DNA of 64,000 bases from Pseudomonas congelans (GTDB lineage: Bacteria; Pseudomonadota; Gammaproteobacteria; Pseudomonadales; Pseudomonadaceae): positions 483,967 through 547,966 of the forward strand of contig NZ_FNJH01000004.1 in NCBI RefSeq assembly GCF_900103225.1. Reading direction: 5' to 3'. A program made the position numbers and the translations under genes. Numbering within the stretch: position 1 is the stretch's first letter; every line of letters begins with the position of its first letter. The notes beneath the pieces are model-generated. The model had not been told where the DNA came from. It searched no databases and saw only the letters and a list, made by a program, of their open reading frames with translations. Positions 26,748 through 33,993 of the stretch are shown here, one piece after another.

Positions 26748-28241
26748 CTACAGCTTGATCCAGGTCGACTTCAGCTCGGTGTATTTGTCGAACGCATGCA
26801 GCGACTTGTCGCGACCATTGCCCGACTGTTTGAAGCCACCGAACGGTGCGGTCATGTCGCCGCCGTCGTACTGGTTGACCCATACGCTGCCTGCACGCAA
26901 AGCCTTGGCGGTCAGATGCGCCTTGGAGATGTTCGCGGTCCATACGGCAGCGGCCAGCCCATACTGCGTGTCGTTGGCGATCTGGATCGCTTCTTCGGCG
27001 CTGTCGAACGTCAGTACCGAAAGCACCGGACCGAAAATTTCTTCCTGAGCGATTTTCATCGCGTTGTTCACACCATCGAAAATGGTCGGCTCGACATAGG
27101 TGCCGCCGGTTTCCTGCAGGATGCGCTTGCCACCCGCAACCAGCTTGGCGCCGTCGGTGTGGCCCGCTTCGATATAGGACAACACGGTGTTCATCTGCTG
27201 GGTATCGACCAGCGCACCCACGGTGGTCGCAGGGTCCAGCGGGTTACCGGGCTTCCAGGCGCTGAGTGCCTCGATCACCATCGGCAGGAAGCGATCCTTG
27301 ATCGAGCGCTCGACCAGCAGGCGCGAACCGGCGGTGCAGACTTCGCCCTGGTTGAAGGCAATCGCGCTGGCGGCTGCGCTGGCGGCGGCCTGCAAATCAG
27401 GCGCGTCGGCAAAGACGATGTTCGGGCTCTTGCCGCCGGCTTCCAGCCAGACGCGCTTCATGTTCGATTCGCCCGCGTAGATCATCAGTTGCTTGGCGAT
27501 TTTGGTCGAGCCGGTGAACACCACGGTGTCCACGTCCATATGCAGGGCAAGCGCCTTGCCGACGGTGTGGCCATAGCCAGGCAGCACATTGAGCACGCCC
27601 GCAGGAATGCCGGCCTCAATGGCCAGTTGTGCAATGCGAATGGCCGTCAGCGGAGATTTTTCCGATGGCTTGAGGATGACCGAGTTGCCGGTGGACAGCG
27701 CAGGGCCCAGTTTCCAGCAGGCCATCATCAGCGGAAAATTCCACGGTACGATGGCGGCCACGACACCTACTGGCTCGCGTGTCACCAGGCCCAGTTGGTC
27801 ATGAGGCGTTGCCGCGACTTCGTCATACAGCTTGTCGATGGCCTCGCCGCTCCAGCTCAGGGCTCTGGCGGCCCCGGGGATGTCGACACCGAACGAGTCG
27901 CCAATCGGCTTGCCCATGTCCAGAGTCTCAAGCAGCGCCAGCTCTTCGGCATTGTGCTTGAGCAGCTCGGCGAAACGGATCATCGTTTCCTTGCGTTTGG
28001 CCGGAGCCAGTCGCGACCAGGCACCGGAGTTGAAGGCACTGCGTGCACTGTCGACCGCGCGTTGCGCGTCAGCGGTGTCGCAGTTGGCAACCTTGGCAAG
28101 CATCCGGCCATCGACCGGGCTGATGCAGTCAAACGTCTCGCCGGAGGAGGCTGCGGTGTATTCGCCTTGAATGAAGGCACGGCCTTCGATCTTCAAATTC
28201 TGGGCGCGTTGCTCCCAGTCAGCACGAGTCAGGGTGGTCAT
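26748..28241 (-). CDS. kauB: gamma-glutamyl-aminobutyraldehyde dehydrogenase (KauB/PuuC-like)
   Basis: 497-residue NAD(P)-dependent aldehyde dehydrogenase. Catalytic cysteine in FNQGEVCTAGSRLL, catalytic glutamate in VWLEAGGKSPNIVFAD, nucleotide-binding VPWNFPLMMACWKLGPALS and VVFTGSTKIAKQL. Many segments resemble E. coli PuuC as I remember it (ALLETLDMGKPI, SGNGRDKSLHAFDKYTELK). It oxidises the aldehyde produced by PuuB/PauB-type oxidases, and in Pseudomonas the KauB/PauC enzyme also serves arginine and agmatine breakdown. I set the start at ATG 28239-28241 because GAGGAGG is then 8 bases away; the ATG at 28247 would be too close. The symbol is by analogy. Confidence 0.86.
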   Translation of the reverse strand: MTTLTRADWEQRAQNLKIEGRAFIQGEYTAASSGETFDCISPVDGRMLAKVANCDTADAQRAVDSARSAFNSGAWSRLAPAKRKETMIRFAELLKHNAEELALLETLDMGKPIGDSFGVDIPGAARALSWSGEAIDKLYDEVAATPHDQLGLVTREPVGVVAAIVPWNFPLMMACWKLGPALSTGNSVILKPSEKSPLTAIRIAQLAIEAGIPAGVLNVLPGYGHTVGKALALHMDVDTVVFTGSTKIAKQLMIYAGESNMKRVWLEAGGKSPNIVFADAPDLQAAASAAASAIAFNQGEVCTAGSRLLVERSIKDRFLPMVIEALSAWKPGNPLDPATTVGALVDTQQMNTVLSYIEAGHTDGAKLVAGGKRILQETGGTYVEPTIFDGVNNAMKIAQEEIFGPVLSVLTFDSAEEAIQIANDTQYGLAAAVWTANISKAHLTAKALRAGSVWVNQYDGGDMTAPFGGFKQSGNGRDKSLHAFDKYTELKSTWIKL

Positions 28242-28478
28242 TTGCATGTCCTCCTCTTGTTGAATGTGGGTGTGTCATGGTTGATTAAAGACACAATATG
28301 AAATTTTCAGGACGGCAGTACCCTAAACCAGCGGCCCGACAAAACCAATATATTTGACATAAATAGCCGCTACGGTGCTTTTATGTTGATTTTATTAAAC
28401 AGCTCCGCACGCGCGCCGAGGCACTAACGCACTGCACGCACGTCAAACCTTCAACGCATTCAGGACAAGGGGCCCATC

Positions 28479-28847
28479 ATGAGCATCGAAAGCATCGTCG
28501 ACTTCAGTGAAGCCAGCACCGCTGCGGAGCACTATCGCCCTGCACCGGAAAAGATTTTCAAGGGCGACCCGGCACAAACCCTCTACAACCACTACAACAG
28601 CCCCTGCGGACAGATGAGTGCGGGCGTCTGGAATGGCGAGCCTGGGCAGTGGCAGGTGAATTATTCAGAGCATGAGTATTGCGAGATTGTGCAGGGTGTC
28701 TCAGTCCTGCGCGACGAGCAGGGCAACGCGAAAACCCTGCGCGCAGGCGACCGATTCGTGATTCCGGCAGGCTTCAAGGGCACCTGGGAGGTGCTGGAAA
28801 CATGCCGCAAGATTTATGTGGTGTTCGAAGCGGCTGCAGATAAATAA
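28479..28847 (+). CDS. small cupin-domain protein (Cupin_3/DUF861)
   Basis: 122 residues. One cupin barrel, with metal-binding-like SEHEYCEIVQGVSVLRDEQ and LRAGDRFVIPAGFKGTWEVL, of the type found in (S)-ureidoglycine aminohydrolase-like and EutQ-like proteins. It is divergent from the KauB-like dehydrogenase, with 237 bases between. Such cupins are often next to gamma-glutamyl-polyamine or amino-acid catabolism genes, but the reaction is unknown. It ends at a strong terminator. Confidence 0.82.
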   Translation: MSIESIVDFSEASTAAEHYRPAPEKIFKGDPAQTLYNHYNSPCGQMSAGVWNGEPGQWQVNYSEHEYCEIVQGVSVLRDEQGNAKTLRAGDRFVIPAGFKGTWEVLETCRKIYVVFEAAADK

Positions 28848-28883
28848 GTAACGCCCTGGCAGCTACGCCAGGGACGCAGGCAC

Positions 28884-28912
28884 AAAAAAACCCGCCAAGG
28901 CGGGTTTTTTTG
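28884..28912. terminator. bidirectional rho-independent terminator
   Basis: AAAAAAACCCGCC-AA-GGCGGGTTTTTTT: a GC stem with A-run and T-run on opposite sides. It serves the cupin gene from the left and rpmG from the right. Confidence 0.92.
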
Positions 28913-28928
28913 TAGCCGACAGAATCAA

Positions 28929-29084
28929 TTACTTGATTTTGCCTTCTTTGTAGATCACGTGCTTGCGTACAACCGGATCGAATTTTTTGATTTCGATTTT
29001 ATCCGGGGTAGTACGTTTGTTCTTGTCGGTGGTGTAGAAATGGCCTGTACCAGCGCTCGACACCAAACGGATCAATTCACGCAT
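28929..29084 (-). CDS. rpmG: 50S ribosomal protein L33
   Basis: 51 residues, [20 protein letters not shown] through to the C-terminal [10 protein letters not shown]. This is the cysteine-free (zinc-independent) form of L33. AGGGAGA precedes the ATG at 29082-29084. It follows rpmB by 11 bases, the usual rpmB-rpmG operon. Confidence 0.96.
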
Positions 29085-29095
29085 GATTTTCTCCC

Positions 29096-29329
29096 TTAAA
29101 TTTTGCCGTCGCGACGCAGTTCAGCGAGCACAACTTCAATGCCACGCTTGTCGATGATACGCATGCCTTTAGCAGATACGCGCAGACGAACAAAACGCTT
29201 CTCGCCTTCAACCCAGAAGCGGTGATGCTGCAGGTTTGGCAGGAAACGACGACGGGTTTTGTTGTTTGCGTGGGAAATGTTATTCCCAGTCACCGGACCC
29301 TTACCGGTAACTTGACATACTCTCGACAT
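29096..29329 (-). CDS. rpmB: 50S ribosomal protein L28
   Basis: 77 residues, [20 protein letters not shown], then [20 protein letters not shown] and the closing [16 protein letters not shown]. It is a basic ribosomal protein and the first gene of the rpmB-rpmG operon. Confidence 0.97.
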
Positions 29330-29354
29330 GCCTCAGCCCTCTAAAACCACATGC

Positions 29355-29373
29355 CCAACCCGGCATGGGTTGG
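29355..29373. other. hairpin in rpmB leader
   Basis: CCAACCC-GGCAT-GGGTTGG forms a 7-bp stem in the transcribed leader about 25 bases before the rpmB start. It might serve in control of ribosomal-protein expression, but that is only a suggestion. In the remainder of 29330-29693 I see the rpmB promoter and no gene. Confidence 0.4.
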
Positions 29374-29477
29374 CCGCTTAATCTCTCAGTCATTTGGCGC
29401 CAGGCGCCGCGTTTCTTTAAGGGTCTTACCGGCTACACCTACAGTGAAGGAACCGGGCCCCTAGAAAAGAGCGCTGC

Positions 29478-29506
29478 TTTATACCAGAAAGCCTTTGGCA
29501 CAACAA
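29478..29506 (-). promoter_or_regulatory. sigma70-type promoter of rpmB-rpmG
   Basis: On the minus strand, TTGTTG (29506-29501), 17 bases, then TATAAA (29483-29478). Spacing and both hexamers are close to consensus. Transcription would start near 29470, giving a leader of about 140 bases before rpmB. Confidence 0.6.
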
Positions 29507-29693
29507 CAGGCAAAGCACTTTGACCCGAATGATCGCGCCTCGCGCAGCGGTATGCTCAAGCACAGCGGGGGCACAGGCAAATCGACCGCTCGTCGCGCCG
29601 TGACGATTGTTCTGCGCCAGTACATGGTCTAGGGTTAGTCCCTCACCAGACTGCGCCGGCAGATGGGGCCCTTTCTGAACAGGAAATAACGCC

Positions 29694-31280
29694 ATGCGCC
29701 TAGCTGCACTCCCTTTTTTGCTCGTTCCACTCCTGCTTCCCGTCGCTGCCCAGGCATCGAACCTTGTGGTCTGCACCGAAGCCAGCCCCGAGGGCTTCGA
29801 CGTTGTACAGTACAACTCGCTGACCACCACCAACGCATCGGCCGACGTGCTGATGAACCGCCTTGTGGACTTCGATGCCAAGAGCGGCAAGCTGGTGCCG
29901 AGCCTGGCGGAAAGCTGGACTGTCTCCGAAGACGGACTGACTTACAACTTCAAGCTGCGCCCCGGAGTGAAATTTCACACCACCGACTATTTCAAGCCGA
30001 CGCGCGAGCTGAGCGCGGATGACGTGCTGTTCAGCTTCCAGCGCATGCTCGACCCGCAGAACCCGTGGCACAAGATCGCCCAGAGCGGTTTCCCGCATGC
30101 GCAGTCCATGCAGTTGCCCGCCTTGATAAAGAGCATCGAAGCGCCTGATGCACACACCGTGCGCTTCACGCTCAACCACGCGGACTCGACCTTCCTGGCC
30201 ACGCTGAGCATGGGTTTCGCCTCGATCTATTCAGCCGAATATACCGCGCAGCTATTGAAGGCGGGCACGCCGGAAAAACTCAACAGCCAGCCGATCGGCA
30301 CCGGGCCGTTCGTGTTCAAGCGCTTCCAGAAAGATGCCGCGGTGCGCTATGAGGCGTTCGACGATTACTTCGCCGGCAAATCCGACATCGACACACTGGT
30401 GTATGCCATCACTCCGGACGCCAATGTGCGCCTGCAGAAAATCCGTCAGGACGAATGCCAGATAGCGCTCTCGCCCAAACCCCTGGATATTCAGGCAGCC
30501 AGCAAGGACGACTCGCTCAAGGTCGAGAAGACTGAAGCGTTCATGACCGCGTTTGTCGCGATCAACAGCCAGCACCCGCCGTTCGACAAGCCGGAAGTTC
30601 GCCAGGCCATCAACCTGGCGTTCGACAAGGACAATTACCTGAAAGCCGTGTTCGAAGGCACCGCTGAAAAGGCCAATGGTCCTTACCCGCCCAACACCTG
30701 GAGCTACGCCAAGGATCTGCCTGGCTATCAGCACGATGTTGCCAAGGCCAAGGCGCTGCTGGCCAAGGCCGGTGTGAAAGAGGGCTTCAAGACCACCATC
30801 TGGACGCGACCTTCCGGGAGCCTGCTGAACCCGAACCCGAGCCTGGGCGCTCAATTGCTGCAGGCTGACTTGAAACAGATCGGCATCAATGCCGAGATCA
30901 AGATCATTGAATGGGGTGAGCTGATTCGCCGCGCCAAGGCTGGCGAGCATGACCTGCTGTTCATGGGCTGGGCGGGCGACAATGGCGACCCGGATAACTT
31001 CCTGACCCCGCAGTTCTCGTGTGCAGCTGTGCAATCGGGCACCAACTTCGCCCGCTATTGCGACAAGACACTGGACAAGCTGATCGCAGACGGTAAATCA
31101 GTCAGTGACCAGGCCAAGCGCAGCAAGCTGTATCACCAGGCCCAGCAGCAAATTCAGCAGCAGGCACTGTGGCTCCCCCTCGCCCACCCGACGGCTGCAG
31201 CCCTGGTGCGCAAGGACGTCACCGGTTACCAGGTCAGCCCGTTCGGCAGGCAGGATTTCTACAAGGTGCAGGTCAAGTAA
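29694..31280 (+). CDS. periplasmic dipeptide/oligopeptide-binding protein of ABC transporter
   Basis: 528 residues. Signal peptide (FLLVPLLLPVAAQA, cut near residue 21), mature start SNLVVCTEASPEGFDVVQYN, then LVPSLAESWTVSEDGLTYNF and FHTTDYFKPTRELSADDVLF. This is the SBP_bac_5 family pattern, closest in feel to DppA. It binds di- or oligopeptides and hands them to an inner-membrane permease. No permease or ATPase gene adjoins, so it must work with a transporter encoded elsewhere, as is common for the multiple DppA-like proteins of Pseudomonas. Confidence 0.88.
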   Translation: MRLAALPFLLVPLLLPVAAQASNLVVCTEASPEGFDVVQYNSLTTTNASADVLMNRLVDFDAKSGKLVPSLAESWTVSEDGLTYNFKLRPGVKFHTTDYFKPTRELSADDVLFSFQRMLDPQNPWHKIAQSGFPHAQSMQLPALIKSIEAPDAHTVRFTLNHADSTFLATLSMGFASIYSAEYTAQLLKAGTPEKLNSQPIGTGPFVFKRFQKDAAVRYEAFDDYFAGKSDIDTLVYAITPDANVRLQKIRQDECQIALSPKPLDIQAASKDDSLKVEKTEAFMTAFVAINSQHPPFDKPEVRQAINLAFDKDNYLKAVFEGTAEKANGPYPPNTWSYAKDLPGYQHDVAKAKALLAKAGVKEGFKTTIWTRPSGSLLNPNPSLGAQLLQADLKQIGINAEIKIIEWGELIRRAKAGEHDLLFMGWAGDNGDPDNFLTPQFSCAAVQSGTNFARYCDKTLDKLIADGKSVSDQAKRSKLYHQAQQQIQQQALWLPLAHPTAAALVRKDVTGYQVSPFGRQDFYKVQVK

Positions 31281-31310
31281 GTCGCCAGACTGACCTCGAC
31301 CTTTCTGTAT

Positions 31311-31411
31311 GACGTCGCGCCAATGCCCTGCATTGGCACGGCTCACCTGAAGACCGGACGCAGAGCGTCCAGACCGGCATTACCACGCAGAGCGTGGGAA
31401 CGATAATCCGA
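31311..31411. repeat. multi-palindrome intergenic repeat, copy 4 (partial)
   Basis: Contains GCCAATGCCCTGCATTGGC, GGACGCAGAGCGTCC and CCACGCAGAGCGTGG modules ending GAACGATA, the same set as the other copies but with the third module missing. It lies between the convergent peptide-binding-protein and radC genes. Confidence 0.7.
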
Positions 31412-31461
31412 GCGCCGCCCTATCGTGCCCATCGCTCTGCGTCAGCTCTTCGCAAAACTCC

Positions 31462-32136
31462 CTACATCAAGCCGCGCTCCACCATCGAAAGTGGCTCGCC
31501 GTCTCCCACGATCACGTGGTCAAGCACATGAACATCCACCAGCATCAGTGCCTCCTTGAGGCGCTTGGTCAGGTCGATGTCGGAACGGCTGGGCGTGGTG
31601 ATACCGGAAGGATGGTTGTGGCAGAGGATCAGGCTGGCAGCGTTGTGCGCCATCGCTCGTTTCACCACCTGACGCGGGTGCACGTAGGACGCGTTGATCG
31701 TCCCGCGAAACAAGATCTCGAAGGTCATGACCCGGTGTTTGTTATCGAGAAACAGGCAGCCGAAAACTTCGTGCGGCTCATGCCGCAGCAGGGCCTTGAG
31801 ATAGCTGCGAACCTGGGTCGGGTTTTCCAGCGCTGATTCCCGACGCAAGGACTCGGCCATGTGCCGACGCGCCATTTCCATGACCGCCTGCAACTGAGCG
31901 AACTTGGCGGGCCCGAGCCCCAGCTGCGAGGTGAATACTGTCAGATCCGCATCCAGTAACGGTCTGAGCCCGTCAAATTGATTCAACAGATGACGCGCAA
32001 GGTCTACAGCGCTTTTTCCGGCCACGCCGGTGCGTAAAAAGATAGCCAGCAACTCGGCGTCGGAAAGGCTCGCCGCCCCCAACTCCAACAAGCGTTCCCG
32101 GGGGCGTTCAGCCGCGGGCCAACTGCGAATACTCAT
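31462..32136 (-). CDS. radC: RadC/JAB-domain protein
   Basis: 224 residues. N-terminal helix-hairpin-helix-like region (LDADLTVFTSQLGLGPAKFA), then an MPN/JAB metalloprotease-like domain with the EVFGCLFLDNKHRV strand and the zinc motif HNHPSGITTPSRSD (H-x-H-x10-D). The role remains unsettled: old literature called it a DNA repair protein. AGGTGCT preceded by GG lies just before the ATG at 32134-32136. It is divergent from coaBC, as in most gammaproteobacteria. Confidence 0.92.
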   Translation of the reverse strand: MSIRSWPAAERPRERLLELGAASLSDAELLAIFLRTGVAGKSAVDLARHLLNQFDGLRPLLDADLTVFTSQLGLGPAKFAQLQAVMEMARRHMAESLRRESALENPTQVRSYLKALLRHEPHEVFGCLFLDNKHRVMTFEILFRGTINASYVHPRQVVKRAMAHNAASLILCHNHPSGITTPSRSDIDLTKRLKEALMLVDVHVLDHVIVGDGEPLSMVERGLM

Positions 32137-32271
32137 AGCACCTCCATGTGATTGGGCACCGCTGTTCCGGTGCGGTCGCTGTGCTATCTTAGCCCATCTT
32201 TTTTGCACGACGATCTGGCCTGGGGAGGCGTCATGGCCGTCGTGTGTTCACTCGACCAAAAAGGCAGGTCT

Positions 32272-33480
32272 ATGCAGCGGCTGTATCGAAAACGCATCGT
32301 TCTTGGCGTCGGCGGCGGCATCGCGGCCTACAAGAGCGCTGAGCTGGTCCGCCGCCTGCGCGATCAGGGCGCTGAAGTGCGTGTGGTCATGACCCGGGGC
32401 GGAGCAGAGTTCATCACCCCTCTGACCATGCAGGCCCTGTCCGGGCACCCTGTGCACCTGGACCTTCTCGACCCGGCCGCCGAGGCCGCGATGGGCCATA
32501 TCGAACTGGCCAAGTGGGCCGATCTGATCCTCATCGCACCGGCCACCGCCGACCTCATCGCGCGCCTGGCGCAAGGCATCGCCAACGACCTGCTGACCAC
32601 CATCGTGCTGGCTACCGACGCGACTGTCGCCATTGCCCCGGCGATGAACCAGGCGATGTGGCGTGACGCCTCGGTGCAGGCCAATACCCGCCTGCTCGAA
32701 GAACGCGACTTTCGCGTGTTCGGGCCGGCGTCCGGCAGTCAGGCGTGTGGCGATGTCGGCTTCGGACGCATGCTGGAGGCCGACGACCTGGCCCAGTGCG
32801 CGGCCGACTGCTTCCAGCGCCTGACCCTGACCGGCAAGCATGTGCTGATCACCGCAGGCCCGACCCAGGAAAACATCGATCCGGTGCGCTACATCACCAA
32901 CCACAGCTCCGGAAAAATGGGCTTTGCCCTGGCCGAAGCGGCTGTAGAGGCCGGCGCCCGCGTCACACTGATCACCGGGCCGGTCAACCTGCCTACGCCT
33001 GATCGCGTCTCGCGCATCGACGTGGTCAGCGCCCGCGACATGTTGGCGGCGTGCGAGGCAGCCATCCCCTGCGACCTGTTCATCGCCTCTGCCGCAGTGG
33101 CCGACTACCGCCCGGAAGTCGTTGCCCCGCACAAATTGAAGAAAGATCCTTCGAACGGTGACGGCTTGCTGCTGCAGATGGTGCGCAATCCGGATATTCT
33201 GGCGACCATCGCAACCCGCCCGGATCGCCCCTTCAGTGTCGGCTTTGCCGCCGAGACCGAACACCTGCTCGACTACGCTGCCCGCAAGCTCAAGGACAAG
33301 AACCTCGACCTGATTGTCGCCAACGATGTCGCTAACCCGAGCATCGGCTTCAACAGTGAGGAAAACGCCTGCAGCGTGATTGACCGGGCGTTGCACGCAA
33401 CGCTTTTCGCTCAGACCAGCAAGGCCAAGATCGCTCGCCAGCTGGTCACTTTTATCGCCGACCGCATGAATCAGGTTTAA
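32272..33480 (+). CDS. coaBC: bifunctional phosphopantothenoylcysteine decarboxylase/synthetase CoaBC (Dfp)
   Basis: 402 residues catalysing two steps of coenzyme A synthesis. The N-terminal CoaC flavoprotein has the RIVLGVGGGIAAYKSAELVR start and the AMGHIELAKWADL stretch with the catalytic histidine. The C-terminal CoaB part has VLITAGPTQENIDPVRYITN, SSGKMGFALAEAA and the HKLKKDPSNGDG lysine loop. I chose ATG 32272 (MQRLYRKRIV) to fit the family length. An in-frame ATG at 32233 has the stronger GGGGAGG ribosome-binding site and would add 13 residues. It is followed after 6 bases by dut. Confidence 0.93.
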   Translation: MQRLYRKRIVLGVGGGIAAYKSAELVRRLRDQGAEVRVVMTRGGAEFITPLTMQALSGHPVHLDLLDPAAEAAMGHIELAKWADLILIAPATADLIARLAQGIANDLLTTIVLATDATVAIAPAMNQAMWRDASVQANTRLLEERDFRVFGPASGSQACGDVGFGRMLEADDLAQCAADCFQRLTLTGKHVLITAGPTQENIDPVRYITNHSSGKMGFALAEAAVEAGARVTLITGPVNLPTPDRVSRIDVVSARDMLAACEAAIPCDLFIASAAVADYRPEVVAPHKLKKDPSNGDGLLLQMVRNPDILATIATRPDRPFSVGFAAETEHLLDYAARKLKDKNLDLIVANDVANPSIGFNSEENACSVIDRALHATLFAQTSKAKIARQLVTFIADRMNQV

Positions 33481-33486
33481 CTACGA

Positions 33487-33942
33487 ATGCACGCTCTACA
33501 AGCCAAGATCCTCGACCCTCGCATTGGCAACGAATTCCCGCTGCCGGCCTACGCCACTGTCGGCTCGGCTGGCCTGGACCTGCGTGCCATGCTCAAGGAG
33601 GACACGCTCCTCGAGCCCGGCCAGACCCTGCTGATCCCTACAGGCCTGTCGATTTACATTGGCGATCCGGGCCTTGCCGCGCTGATCCTGCCGCGCTCCG
33701 GTCTGGGCCACAAACACGGCATCGTGCTGGGCAATCTGGTGGGCCTGATCGACTCGGATTATCAGGGCGAACTGATGGTCTCCTGCTGGAATCGCGGCCA
33801 GACTGCTTTCAACATCGCAGTCGGCGAGCGCATCGCCCAACTGGTACTGGTGCCGGTCGTACAGGCGCACTTCGAGCTGGTTGAAACGTTCGACGAAAGT
33901 CAGCGTGGCGCTGGCGGCTTCGGTCATTCCGGCAGCCATTGA
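33487..33942 (+). CDS. dut: dUTPase
   Basis: 151-residue homotrimeric pyrophosphatase turning dUTP into dUMP and keeping uracil out of DNA. All five motifs are visible: GSAGLDLRAM, PRSGLGHKHGI, GLIDSDYQGEL, RIAQLVLVPV and the C-terminal RGAGGFGHSG arm. The gene lies in the run coaBC-dut-algC-argB with short gaps. Confidence 0.97.
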   Translation: MHALQAKILDPRIGNEFPLPAYATVGSAGLDLRAMLKEDTLLEPGQTLLIPTGLSIYIGDPGLAALILPRSGLGHKHGIVLGNLVGLIDSDYQGELMVSCWNRGQTAFNIAVGERIAQLVLVPVVQAHFELVETFDESQRGAGGFGHSGSH

Positions 33943-33993
33943 TCGCCATTCGGCACATAATCCGGGTTCGGGGCAAGGCTCAGGGAGAGGTCG

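Noticed and set aside
26796..28301. 501-codon open frame opposite the aldehyde dehydrogenase
   Set aside because: The minus strand has all catalytic motifs of the dehydrogenase; the plus frame is a compositional shadow.
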